From Rudanella paleaurantiibacter (GTDB lineage: Bacteria > Bacteroidota > Bacteroidia > Cytophagales > Spirosomataceae), in assembly GCF_009184635.1 (NCBI RefSeq), contig NZ_WELI01000007.1, positions 124,001 to 188,000 of the forward strand: DNA of 64,000 nucleotides, in the 5' to 3' direction. Under the pieces are notes generated by a model, which was not told the DNA's origin, did not search any database, and saw only the letters and a program-made list of their open reading frames with translations. Within the stretch, counting starts at the first letter, position 1. Each line of letters opens with the position of its first letter. The position numbers and the translations under genes were made by a program. Shown here in pieces: positions 34,194 to 42,273 of this stretch.

Positions 34194-34583
34194 ATGGAAA
34201 TCAGAACAGAACAGGACTATCAGGCCCTCATGTCTCGCATTGAAGGCTTTTTGCAGAAAGCGACTGAGGGGGGTGGGTTTACGGCGTTGTCGCCCGAAGA
34301 AGGGGATGAGCTTCATCGTCTTTCGTTGCTTGCCGAAGCCTACGAAGACAGTATTCCGATTATGCCATTGCCCGTGCCGCCCCCGAAGAATCTGGTAGAT
34401 ATTCTGGAACACAAAATGTACGAGCAGCGGATGAAACAGCGCGATCTGGCGCGGCTGCTGAATGTATCGGAAGCGCGTTTGTCGGATGTGCTGTCGGGCA
34501 AGCGCAAACCTAATCTGGACCTGGCAAAACGAATCCACTTACGGCTCGGCGTCGATGCTGAGACTGTATTGAGGTTGGCCTAA
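34194..34583 (+). CDS. higA: HigA-type antitoxin, XRE regulator
   Basis: 129 residues. An N-terminal helical part (about 1-55, EGDELHRLSLLAEAYEDSIP) that typically neutralises the toxin, then a helix-turn-helix of the XRE type: LVDILEHKMYEQRMKQRDLARLLNVSEARLSDVLSGKRKPNLDLAKRI, given here by its key pieces MKQRDLARLLNVS and SEARLSDVLSGKRKP. Antitoxins of this class bind HigB and repress the operon. It ends just before a heptad repeat spacer and threonine aldolase. Confidence 0.94.
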   Translation: MEIRTEQDYQALMSRIEGFLQKATEGGGFTALSPEEGDELHRLSLLAEAYEDSIPIMPLPVPPPKNLVDILEHKMYEQRMKQRDLARLLNVSEARLSDVLSGKRKPNLDLAKRIHLRLGVDAETVLRLA

Positions 34584-34586
34584 GAA

Positions 34587-34692
34587 AGTTTACAGTCTTC
34601 TGTTTACCGTTTTCAGTTGCGCGAAGCGGTCTGATCATGCGTCAGCCAACTGAAAACCGTACACTGAAAACTGTAAACCAGAAACTATAAAC
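34587..34692. repeat. Inverted heptad pair between higA and ltaE
   Basis: Left arm (34587-34621): AGTTTAC, AGTCTTC, TGTTTAC, CGTTTTC, AGTTGCG. Right arm (34648-34692): AACTGAA, AACCGTA, CACTGAA, AACTGTA, AACCAGA, AACTATA, AACC. The arms are complementary in kind, spaced by 26 bp, and the right arm ends at the ltaE start codon. Confidence 0.75.
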
Positions 34693-34693
34693 C

Positions 34694-35710
34694 ATGACAA
34701 TTGACCTTCGTAGCGATACCGTTACGCAACCAACGCCCGCCATGCGCGAGGCTATGTTTTCGGCCCCGCTGGGCGATGATGTTTTCGGCGATGACCCTAC
34801 CGTAAATGCGCTGGAGACCAAAGTCGCCGAACTGTTTGGTATGGAGGCTGCCCTGTTCTGCCCCAGCGGAACCATGACCAATCAACTGGCGATTCGGACG
34901 CACACGCGCCCCGGCGACGAGGTTATTTGCGATCAACTCTCGCACATCTACCTGTACGAAGGGGGCGGTACTATGGCCAACGCTCTGGTGTCGGTGGCCC
35001 TGCTGCCGGGCGTGCGTGGCAAACTGACCCCGGAGCTGATTCGGGATGCAGTGAATAACCCCGCCGACCCGCACCGGCCTCTGTCGCGGCTGGTGTCGCT
35101 CGAAAACACCATGAACAAAGGGGGCGGCTGTTATTACACCGTACCCGAAATTGCCGCTATTCAGCAGGTGTGCAAAGACCATAAGTTGGTGCTGCACCTC
35201 GACGGTGCCCGGCTGTTCAACGCCCTGATCGAAACCGGAGATAGCCCCGAAGCCTACGGCCAACTCTTCGACTCGATTAGTATTTGCCTCTCGAAAGGGT
35301 TGGGGTGCCCGGTGGGCTCACTGCTGCTTGGTACACGTGATTTTATCGCGCAGGCGCGTCGGTACCGGAAACTGATGGGGGGCGGCTGGCGGCAGGCTGG
35401 TTTTCTGGCGGCCGCGGGCATCTACGCCCTCGACCATCACGTGAACCGGCTCAAAATTGACCACTCCCGCGCTCGTAAAATCGGGGCGATACTCGAAAAA
35501 CGGCCGGAGGTTGAAGAGATTTACCCGATTGATACCAACATCGTTATTTTCCGGTTGCCCGAGTCTATTCTGGCCACCGACTATGTGGCTCAATTGGCCG
35601 AAAAGGGCATCCGGGCGGTTACGTTCGGTAAGCACCTCGTTCGGTTTGTAACGCACCTCGACTTTACCGACGAGCACCTGACCGAGCTGGAAAAGCGGCT
35701 GGCTGTGTAG
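34694..35710 (+). CDS. ltaE: Low-specificity L-threonine aldolase
   Basis: 338 residues. PLP enzyme cleaving L-threonine or L-allo-threonine to glycine and acetaldehyde. Conserved blocks: [21 protein letters not shown] at the start, [61 protein letters not shown] and [16 protein letters not shown], where the Lys of SKGLG holds PLP, followed by [12 protein letters not shown]. Length normal. The ATG follows directly after a heptad repeat. No obvious operon partner. Confidence 0.95.
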   Translation: MTIDLRSDTVTQPTPAMREAMFSAPLGDDVFGDDPTVNALETKVAELFGMEAALFCPSGTMTNQLAIRTHTRPGDEVICDQLSHIYLYEGGGTMANALVSVALLPGVRGKLTPELIRDAVNNPADPHRPLSRLVSLENTMNKGGGCYYTVPEIAAIQQVCKDHKLVLHLDGARLFNALIETGDSPEAYGQLFDSISICLSKGLGCPVGSLLLGTRDFIAQARRYRKLMGGGWRQAGFLAAAGIYALDHHVNRLKIDHSRARKIGAILEKRPEVEEIYPIDTNIVIFRLPESILATDYVAQLAEKGIRAVTFGKHLVRFVTHLDFTDEHLTELEKRLAV

Positions 35711-35747
35711 CACGCGGCACGGTGCGTTGGTTGCGGGAATAGCCCCG

Positions 35748-36479
35748 TCAGAACGTGAACCCGGCGCGGATAGCCACCCGGTTGAAATCGGACGATTGGC
35801 GCGAACTCCGGCCGGGTTGTTCAATGATGGACCGTTGAAGATAGTACCCGCCACTGAGCAGAAAACTGGTGTTGCGCACAAATGGAAACCGCAAGCCCAA
35901 CCCGGCCGAGGTGTATGCCCCGCCAATGTAGTTCAGGCCGGGGGTGTCGTTTACGGTTGCGTTGAAACCGTAGCCACCATCGACGAAGTAGAAAGGAATC
36001 GGCCCCTGCCGTTGCGAAGGCCCCGACAGGTCGCCCCGGACAGAAGCAAAAAAGGGAACAAACGTCTGGGTTGCGTACAGGTCGACCCCGGTACCAAGGC
36101 CAGCGTATAGCCAACGGCTAAACCGAAACCCGTTGATGACGTGAAATGTGATAGCGGCCGTTGTAACAGCCTGCGCTGTTGTGTTGCGAGCCGCCAACGG
36201 CCCCAGTTCGACAAAAAGACCATAGCCCCGGCTGCGCGCAGCCGGGGCTTTTTCGTGCCGGATACTCAGGACGTTGGTTTGCGGAAACACAAACCGGTTG
36301 CCGTCGCGGGTTTCTAGGGTCACGCTCGAATCTGAAAGGGCTGACAGGATTTGCCCGCGCAATACCCAACCGTTACGGAGCAGCAGTACGTCGGTGGTGG
36401 TAGGGTCGGTTATTGTTTGGGCGTAACCAGTTGATGTAATGAAACAAATAAAGAGGAAGGTAAGTACGGAATGGCGCAT
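35748..36479 (-). CDS. Outer-membrane beta-barrel-like protein, unknown
   Basis: About 243 residues from the ATG at 36479, the start of a signal peptide (MRHSVLTFLFICFITSTGYAQ); the frame open to 36545 overlaps the next gene. A short N-terminal domain (TDVLLLRNGWVLRGQIL, SSVTLETRDGNRFVFP) resembles the SH3-like repeats seen in Bacteroidota envelope proteins; the rest alternates polar and hydrophobic residues with many aromatics and ends in AIRAGFTF, the terminal-aromatic pattern of outer-membrane barrels. Function unknown. It contains a perfect 26-bp palindrome at 36224-36249. Downstream of, and on the same strand as, the LytTR pair. Confidence 0.7.
   Translation of the reverse strand: MRHSVLTFLFICFITSTGYAQTITDPTTTDVLLLRNGWVLRGQILSALSDSSVTLETRDGNRFVFPQTNVLSIRHEKAPAARSRGYGLFVELGPLAARNTTAQAVTTAAITFHVINGFRFSRWLYAGLGTGVDLYATQTFVPFFASVRGDLSGPSQRQGPIPFYFVDGGYGFNATVNDTPGLNYIGGAYTSAGLGLRFPFVRNTSFLLSGGYYLQRSIIEQPGRSSRQSSDFNRVAIRAGFTF
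36224..36249 (+). repeat. Perfect 26-bp palindrome with T-run, inside a CDS
   Basis: AGCCCCGGCTGC, central GC, then GCAGCCGGGGCT, followed on the plus strand by TTTTCG. It codes for the Ala/Pro/Arg stretch EKAPAARSRGYG of the minus-strand gene. Read on the plus strand it has the form of an intrinsic terminator, antisense to the gene. Confidence 0.7.
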
Positions 36480-36529
36480 GGAATTGGTGACTGTGGATAG
36501 TTGACATACGGCTGCTGGCACCCTCGGGG

Positions 36530-37294
36530 CTATTGCTCCAGCCACGCTTTAAACTCGGGTACCCGCTCGCGGCTCACAAAGACCTCTTCGTCGGGGGCGG
36601 GCTGGAAATGTAGGCGCAGGCGGCCACCCACGTTGGTCCGAATATCCCGAATGGTGTTGATACGGGCCACCACCTTGCGGTTGACCCGAAAAAACTGCCG
36701 GGGGTCGAGCTGCATTTCGAGTTCTTCGAGGGTATAATCAATTACGTACCGGCGGTTATCGGTCGAGACGAGGTACACAATCTTGCCATCGGCGTAGAAG
36801 TAGGCCACGTCGTCGGTGTTCCGAAACTGGAGATGGTCGCCAAATTTGACCAGAAACCGGGTTTTGTAAGCGCGCGACAGTTGCGCAATATCGCGGCTTA
36901 GCTGATGAATCAGGTTCGGGGCCAGTACCGGAACGGGCATGAGCCGGCTACGCCATTTGTTCAGTGCGCGGCCCAACTGCGTAGGGTCAACGGGTTTGAG
37001 CAGGTAGTCGATGCTATTGACCGAAAAGGCGCGCAGGGCATACTGATCGTAGGCGGTGGTAAAAATCACCGGACAGTGAACCGAGGTGCGGTTGAAGATG
37101 CCGAAGCTGAGGCCGTCGGAGAGGTGAATGTCCAACAGCAGCAAGTCGGGTTGGGGGTGAGTGGCAAACCAGTCGACGGCGTCGTCGACTGAATCAAGCG
37201 GGCCCAGAATGGTCAGGCTATCGTCGTGTTCCCGGATTAGTTTGGCCAGCCGTTCGGCCGCCAGATCTTCGTCTTCAATCAGCAATACGTTCAT
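36530..37294 (-). CDS. LytTR response regulator
   Basis: 254 residues. Receiver domain (1-120): acidic pair in LLIEDED, phospho-acceptor D55 in LLLLDIHLSDG, T80 and K100 in DYLLKPVDPTQ. LytTR DNA-binding domain (about 150-254): VKFGDHLQFRNTDDVAYFYADG, FFRVNRKVVARINTIRDI and the closing VSRERVPEFKAWLEQ. The ATG overlaps the stop of the upstream histidine kinase by 4 bp, so translation is probably coupled. Second LytTR pair in this window; paralogous to the one at 3.3-5.3 kb. Targets unknown. Confidence 0.94.
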   Translation of the reverse strand: MNVLLIEDEDLAAERLAKLIREHDDSLTILGPLDSVDDAVDWFATHPQPDLLLLDIHLSDGLSFGIFNRTSVHCPVIFTTAYDQYALRAFSVNSIDYLLKPVDPTQLGRALNKWRSRLMPVPVLAPNLIHQLSRDIAQLSRAYKTRFLVKFGDHLQFRNTDDVAYFYADGKIVYLVSTDNRRYVIDYTLEELEMQLDPRQFFRVNRKVVARINTIRDIRTNVGGRLRLHFQPAPDEEVFVSRERVPEFKAWLEQ

Positions 37295-38325
37295 GGTTTG
37301 GAAAGGCGGATCAATGGAAGAGTAACCCGAAACGTACCGCCCTGTTGCACAACCGACACGTCGCGTTGCGTAATAAACCGATACCGTTGCCTAATGTTTC
37401 TCAGCCCCACGCGCGTAGAGCCCTCCACTTCGGTTTTGGGCTGTACATTGTTGGTCACAACCAGGCCGGGCGAATCTTCGACCGAGACGTTGATGGTGAG
37501 CGGGCGGTTGTGGGAGCTGACGTTGTGTTTAATGGCGTTTTCGAGCACCATTTGCAGGGCTGCCGGCACAATGTAGTAGTTGCGGTACGTGTCCGGTACG
37601 TTCAACTGAATACGTAGCCCCCCGTTGAAACGGGTTTTGAGCAGATAGCTGTACGATTCCAGAAACTGCATCTCCTCGCTGAGCGATACCAGCTCGCGGT
37701 TGCTCTGATCGAGCACGTGGCGGTACACGTTGGATAGCTGTTGGATAAACTCCTTCGCCGAAGCAGGGTCTTTGTCGACCAGCAGGCTCAGTACGTTGAA
37801 GTTATTGAACAGAAAATGCGGGTTTACCTGCGCTTTCAACGCCTGTAGTTCGGCCTGCACGGTGGTCTTTTTCAACTGCTCGGCCTCCAGCTGTGATTGG
37901 CGGTACTGCCGAAACAGAAACTCGGCTGCGTTCAGGATATTGATAAACAGATTGACCCGGTAGCCAAACACCAGACATAGCTTAAACACCACGACGAGGT
38001 TGGCGAGGCTATACCCCTCGTAGGCTCCGCCCACAACCCACACGATAGGCGTAATCACGACCAGCACCAGCAGCAGACTCAGCACAAAATGAATCAGCAG
38101 CGGGTGCCAGGGCCACGGCCACCGACGTTGCACGGCCGGAATGGCCCAACTCAGCAGATGGTTGCCTTCCCAAACCAGCCAGACAATGGCCAGTACAACC
38201 CCGGCCGCTACCCAATTGGGGGCCGTAATCTGGTAACGGGACAGGGTGTCGAGAAAATGCAGATTCAGGTACGAATAGCCTGCCAGCAAGGCTACAAACA
38301 GGTACCGGTAACGATGCGCAAACAT
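37291..38325 (-). CDS. LytS-type sensor histidine kinase
   Basis: 344 residues. Four hydrophobic segments within residues 8-135 form a compact membrane domain. Then a coiled linker (QYRQSQLEAEQLKKTTVQAE) and the H-box LKAQVNPHFLFNNFNVLSLL with H170, an N-box LQMVLENAIKHNVSSHN and a terminal VGLRNIRQRYRF G-box. Belongs to the His_kinase PF06580 class. Four-base overlap with its regulator gene. Ligand unknown; a hairpin terminator of the preceding fasciclin gene lies just upstream. Confidence 0.93.
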   Translation of the reverse strand: MFAHRYRYLFVALLAGYSYLNLHFLDTLSRYQITAPNWVAAGVVLAIVWLVWEGNHLLSWAIPAVQRRWPWPWHPLLIHFVLSLLLVLVVITPIVWVVGGAYEGYSLANLVVVFKLCLVFGYRVNLFINILNAAEFLFRQYRQSQLEAEQLKKTTVQAELQALKAQVNPHFLFNNFNVLSLLVDKDPASAKEFIQQLSNVYRHVLDQSNRELVSLSEEMQFLESYSYLLKTRFNGGLRIQLNVPDTYRNYYIVPAALQMVLENAIKHNVSSHNRPLTINVSVEDSPGLVVTNNVQPKTEVEGSTRVGLRNIRQRYRFITQRDVSVVQQGGTFRVTLPLIRLSKP

Positions 38326-38391
38326 GGTGGATAGGGAATGCTCTAAAAAGCAGGCAGGAGGCTACTTTGTTTGCTGCGGCCTGAAAAGGCA

Positions 38392-38419
38392 ATACCACCC
38401 CCACGGCGGAGGGTGGTAT
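38392..38419 (-). terminator. Hairpin terminator of the fasciclin gene
   Basis: ATACCACCC (38392-38400) pairs perfectly with GGGTGGTAT (38411-38419). On the minus strand it lies 26 bp beyond the fasciclin stop and is followed by ATTGCCTTTT. Confidence 0.65.
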
Positions 38420-38444
38420 GACACGTTGAAGGTGCGAATAGAAA

Positions 38445-39419
38445 TTAGGGAAGAAGAACGCGGTCGATAACGTGCACGACGCCGTTGAGCGTGGGTACAT
38501 TAGCAATCACCACGTTGGATGCCATAGCGTTGCCGCGGCCCCTTACCTGAACACCGCTACCCGAAACGGTGGTGCGGAGCGTGGCACCGTTGAGCGTGGG
38601 CACATCGGCGTTGTTGGGCACGTTGGGCGAGTACACCTGCTGCCCCAATACGTGGTAGGTCAGAATACGGGTCAGCACGGCTGGGTCGGCGGCACGGATG
38701 GCATCAATGGTGGGGAAACCCGCATCGATAAACGCCTGGTTGGTGGGTGCAAACACGGTGAGCAGCGGGGTGGTGCCGAGTACGCGCTGCACATCTACCG
38801 AACCCTGGGTCGCCCGTTGTACGGCGGCTACCAGATACGTCAGGTTGGGGTTGCCCGCAGCCACTTCGACAATGTTACCGGCCGGTGGCAGCAACACGCT
38901 GTTGAGGATATGGATAACCCCGTTGGAAGCCAGCACATCGGCCTGCGTCACAGGAATACCGTTGACCGTAACGCCGGCACCCCGACGGGTTACGTGAAAC
39001 TGAGGAGAAATGAGCGTGTTGAAGCCTACTTCGACCTCCGGGAAAATATCCGAGAAGAACCGGTTGCCGGGAATAACGTGGTAGCCCAGAATTCGGCGCA
39101 GGGTCGGAATGGGTGCGTTGTTGATGGCGGCCTCGTCGGGGAAACCCGCTGCCCGGAAGGCATCGTCGGTAGGAGCAAACACCGTGAAGTCGCCGGGATT
39201 GCTTAGCGTACCTGCCAGCCCCGCCCGAATCACAGCGGCTTCGAGCAGCGTATGCACCGGGCTGTTGATAACGATTTCGGCCAGGCTTTGGGTACCTACG
39301 CGGGCCGCGCCCTGACGCGACGGGCGGAGGTCGGCGGCTGTTTCGCGCTCACAGCTGCTCAGGGGTAACAACAGGCCCGTGAAGACCACGGCGATTACAA
39401 ACGTGAAGGTTTTTTTCAT
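38445..39419 (-). CDS. Lipoprotein with two fasciclin domains
   Basis: About 324 residues from the ATG at 39419. Lipoprotein signal: MKKTFTFVIAVVFTGLLLPLSSC, in which LPLSSC forms the lipobox. Two FAS1 domains follow. In the first, FTVFAPTDDAFRAAGFP, LGYHVIPGN and VIHILNSVLLP; in the second, LTVFAPTNQAFIDAGFP, LTYHVLGQQVYS and VVHVIDRVLLP. FAS1 domains mediate adhesion or surface-polymer contacts; in Bacteroidota they are common cell-surface lipoproteins. Divergent from the GNAT-nitrilase gene. Confidence 0.94.
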   Translation of the reverse strand: MKKTFTFVIAVVFTGLLLPLSSCERETAADLRPSRQGAARVGTQSLAEIVINSPVHTLLEAAVIRAGLAGTLSNPGDFTVFAPTDDAFRAAGFPDEAAINNAPIPTLRRILGYHVIPGNRFFSDIFPEVEVGFNTLISPQFHVTRRGAGVTVNGIPVTQADVLASNGVIHILNSVLLPPAGNIVEVAAGNPNLTYLVAAVQRATQGSVDVQRVLGTTPLLTVFAPTNQAFIDAGFPTIDAIRAADPAVLTRILTYHVLGQQVYSPNVPNNADVPTLNGATLRTTVSGSGVQVRGRGNAMASNVVIANVPTLNGVVHVIDRVLLP

Positions 39420-39660
39420 GGTTAACAACGTGTTGAAACATGTGGTGAATCAGGAAACAATCACGGGTATAACCGGTGTGGATGAACCGTTGGCCGGGCT
39501 GCTGGGAGTGAATGGAAAGAACAAAGGAGTAGACCGCCCAAAGTGGGGTGTAAACCGGGTTAAAACCGTAGTTCGTTCGGAACCACCGGCAAGGCTACGG
39601 TGGTTAGTAGAGGCATGTAGCTCTGGCGAGCCAACAGGAATTGACAAACGACCGACACGT

Positions 39661-41250
39661 ATGCGCATTGATACCCGAAACTTACGGAGAGAAGATTACG
39701 CCGACCTGAAAGAGGCCATGATTGAGTCATACAGTGGCATCGGGGGCGATTATTGGGAGAAAAACCTCATCGACAAGCTGCTGCGGGTGTTTCCGGAAGG
39801 GCAACTGTGTGTGGAGGTCGATGATAAAGTAGTTGCCTGCGCGCTCGCTATTCGGGTGAAGTACGCCGATTTTGGCGATGACCATACCTACAAGGAAATT
39901 ACCGGTGGCTACACCTTCAGCACCAATAACCCCAAGGGCGACTGGCTCTACGGTATCGAGGTATTTGTGCATCCCGATTACCGCGATTTGCGGCTCGGCC
40001 GACGTTTGTACGACGCCCGCAAGGAACTGTGCGAGCAACTGAACCTGAAGGGGATTATGGCGGGTGGCCGGATTCCGAATTACGCCAGCTACGCCGATAA
40101 ACTGTCGCCCCGCGACTACATTGCCAAGGTCCGGCAAAAGGAAATCTACGACCCTACGCTTAGCTTTCAACTTTCCAACGACTTTCACGTGAAGAAAGTC
40201 CTGCGGGGTTACCTGCCCGGCGATACCGAGTCGAAAGAGTACGCGACCCTGCTGGAGTGGAACAACATTTACTACGTGGATGAAAAGAAAAAACGCTCAC
40301 ATTCCGACGCCATTATCCGGCTGGGGGTGGTGCAGTGGCAGATGCGCCATTTCCCGACACTCGAAGCATTTTTCGATCAGGTTGAGTTTTTCGTAGATGT
40401 AGTAAGCGATTATAAAGCTGACTTTCTGGTGTTGCCTGAGTTTTTCAACACCCCCCTGATGGCTGAGTTTCGGGATATGCCCGAGCCCAAAGCCATTCGG
40501 AAACTGGCCGAGTACACCGAGGAGGTTCGCGAACGGCTGGTGAAGTTTGCCATTTCGTACAACGTCAATATCATTGGGGGGTCTATGCCGCTCATGGACG
40601 ATGGTAAGCTCTACAACGTGGCCTACCTTTGTCGACGCGACGGCACCTGCGAGGAGTACCGAAAAATTCATATCACCCCCAACGAGGTGAAGTACTACGG
40701 TATGGTAGGTGGCAACGAGGTGCGGGTGTTCGATACCGATTGTGGTAAAATCGGGATGATGATCTGCTACGATGTCGAGTTCCCTGAACTGGGGCGGATT
40801 CTGGCGGCTCAGGGTGCCCAGATCATGTTTGTACCCTTCCTGACCGATACGCAGAACGGCTACTACCGGGTGCGAAACTGCGCTCAGGCGCGGGCCATCG
40901 AAAACGAGTGTTACGTGGCTATTTCGGGTTGTGTGGGTAACCTGCCCAACGTACCCAACACCGATATTCACTACGCACAGTCGGCGGTATTTACGCCCTC
41001 AGACTTCCAGTTTCCGAACAATGCGGTCAAAGCCGAAGCGACTACCAACACCGAGATGGTACTCTTCGCCGACGTTGACCTGTCGTTGCTGAAAGAGTTG
41101 CACGAATACGGCTCGGTACAGAACCTCAAAGACCGTCGGCCCGATTTGTACGAAGTAAGCCTGAAGAAGTCATCCCGGCGCACGGCCAAAAAAGCCTCGC
41201 CCGACAACGACCCCGAATATGTTGCACCCATTCAGATTGTGACACCGTAA
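39661..41250 (+). CDS. GNAT acetyltransferase-nitrilase fusion
   Basis: 529 residues from the ATG at 39661; the frame is open to 39379, but that part overlaps the fasciclin gene and is unlike either domain. N-terminal GNAT domain (about 1-215): VEVDDKVVACALAIRV, YGIEVFVHPDYRDLRLGRRLYDAR (acetyl-CoA loop near 110-115). C-terminal nitrilase-superfamily amidohydrolase (about 218-505) with the full triad: E260 in FLVLPEFF, K335 in YRKIHITPNE and C369 in MMICYDVEFPE. It may hydrolyse an amide and acetylate a related amine; fusions of this type are known in bacteria but the substrate is not. Basic tail. Monocistronic by context. Confidence 0.93.
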   Translation: MRIDTRNLRREDYADLKEAMIESYSGIGGDYWEKNLIDKLLRVFPEGQLCVEVDDKVVACALAIRVKYADFGDDHTYKEITGGYTFSTNNPKGDWLYGIEVFVHPDYRDLRLGRRLYDARKELCEQLNLKGIMAGGRIPNYASYADKLSPRDYIAKVRQKEIYDPTLSFQLSNDFHVKKVLRGYLPGDTESKEYATLLEWNNIYYVDEKKKRSHSDAIIRLGVVQWQMRHFPTLEAFFDQVEFFVDVVSDYKADFLVLPEFFNTPLMAEFRDMPEPKAIRKLAEYTEEVRERLVKFAISYNVNIIGGSMPLMDDGKLYNVAYLCRRDGTCEEYRKIHITPNEVKYYGMVGGNEVRVFDTDCGKIGMMICYDVEFPELGRILAAQGAQIMFVPFLTDTQNGYYRVRNCAQARAIENECYVAISGCVGNLPNVPNTDIHYAQSAVFTPSDFQFPNNAVKAEATTNTEMVLFADVDLSLLKELHEYGSVQNLKDRRPDLYEVSLKKSSRRTAKKASPDNDPEYVAPIQIVTP

Positions 41251-41253
41251 ACG

Positions 41254-41385
41254 ATGTTATCTTGTATGGAAGGATGGCCGCTTTGGGAGTAGTCAAGTCA
41301 GCTAAAAGATGTCATCTTGTTTGGAAAGATGACATCTTTCCGAATAGTCAAGTCAGCAAAGAGCTGTCATCGTTTAAACAAGATG
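41254..41385. repeat. Left REP cluster of the RAYT locus
   Basis: A perfect palindrome at 41305-41339 has arms AAAGATGTCATCTT and AAGATGACATCTTT around loop GTTTGGA (14-7-14). A degraded copy is at about 41254-41278 (GATGTTATCTTGTATGGAAG), and a partial one at 41361-41390. The word TAGTCAAGTCAGC precedes two of the copies about 55 bp apart. The loop is the reverse complement of the loop in the right cluster, so the two clusters face each other. Confidence 0.88.
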
Positions 41386-41479
41386 GGGGCTCTGGCAGAC
41401 ATGGTCAGTCGGGCGTACTGGTTGGACTCGTTCCTGATTAAAATATTGTAGTATTACAGGTTTAAACCCCTGTAAGCTA

Positions 41480-42085
41480 ATGAATGACAAGTATTCATCC
41501 CCTTTTGAGCCGGATGCTTTTTATCATGTCTATGCCCGGTCTAACAATGGTGAGACTTTGTTTTTAACCGATGAAAACCGAACGTTTTTTCTTCTGAAGT
41601 TGGAACGTTACATAGGCCAAATTGCGACTGTTTATGCCTATTGTTTAATGGATAATCATGTCCATTTTATGATTAAGCTTAAGGCTAAGGAGGAGCTTAC
41701 CAGTAAATTGGCTGATAAGGGTTTGGGTGTTAATGAAGCAGTCAGTCAGCTTTTTCGTAAGTTTTTTATCAGTTACTCGGCCTCATTCAACCGGTTTTAT
41801 GATCGGAAGGGTAACCTGTTCCAACGCCCATTTCGACGGATACACGTTGATACTGATAGCTATTTTACGGCTCTCATTGCCTATATTCATTGCAATCCAA
41901 CAAAGCATCTGAATAAGAATTACCAAACCTGGACGTGGAGTAGCTACAAGGCGATGCTGAGCAACAAACCGACGAAAGTGGCCCGTGCTGAAGTTCTACA
42001 ATGGTTTGGTGGCCCCGTTGATTTTGAAAAATTTCATAAAGGGTATAGCGAAGCGTACCTGGATGAACGGTATTGGCTGGAATAG
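41480..42085 (+). CDS. REP-associated tyrosine transposase (RAYT, Y1/HUH)
   Basis: 201 residues with the Y1 transposase (IS200-like) fold: YHVYARSNNGETLF near residue 15, the HUH motif in CLMDNHVHFMI (H60, H62), GNLFQRPFRRIHVD, and IAYIHCNPTKHLN with the probable catalytic Y135. These match RAYT proteins, single-copy domesticated relatives of IS200/IS605 transposases that process REP hairpins. The gene is visibly more AT-rich than its neighbours, which suggests separate ancestry. It is flanked on both sides by matching 14-7-14 palindromes, the classical layout of a RAYT with its REP pairs. Confidence 0.92.
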   Translation: MNDKYSSPFEPDAFYHVYARSNNGETLFLTDENRTFFLLKLERYIGQIATVYAYCLMDNHVHFMIKLKAKEELTSKLADKGLGVNEAVSQLFRKFFISYSASFNRFYDRKGNLFQRPFRRIHVDTDSYFTALIAYIHCNPTKHLNKNYQTWTWSSYKAMLSNKPTKVARAEVLQWFGGPVDFEKFHKGYSEAYLDERYWLE

Positions 42086-42090
42086 CGCTG

Positions 42091-42267
42091 AGATGACATC
42101 TTGTTTAGAAAAATCGGGGCCGCCCGGCGGTCATCTCTTTTTTATCAAACACGCGCTTGTTGGTTTTTAGAGATGTCATCTTTCTAAACAAGATGACATC
42201 TCTTTTTATCAAACGCAGGCTTGTCAGTTTTTAGAGCTGTCATCTTTCCAAACAAGATGACAGCTCT
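42091..42267. repeat. Right REP cluster of the RAYT locus
   Basis: Two perfect palindromes: 42169-42203 (arms AGAGATGTCATCTT / AAGATGACATCTCT, loop TCTAAAC) and 42233-42267 (arms AGAGCTGTCATCTT / AAGATGACAGCTCT, loop TCCAAAC). They belong to direct repeats of about 64 bp that also share TTATCAAAC and GCTTGT words. A partial copy (GATGACATCTTGTTTAGAAA) starts at 42091, just after the transposase stop. The cluster ends 7 bp before the stop of the convergent GDPD gene. Confidence 0.9.
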
Positions 42268-42273
42268 GATGCA

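Noticed and set aside
39379-39660. Upstream extension of the GNAT-nitrilase protein
   Set aside because: It overlaps the start of the divergent fasciclin gene, contains a low-conservation sequence and lies before the natural GNAT start.
41480-42085. A complete IS200/IS605 insertion sequence
   Set aside because: No TnpB or IS end structures seen; the protein and flanking palindromes fit a RAYT with REPs better.
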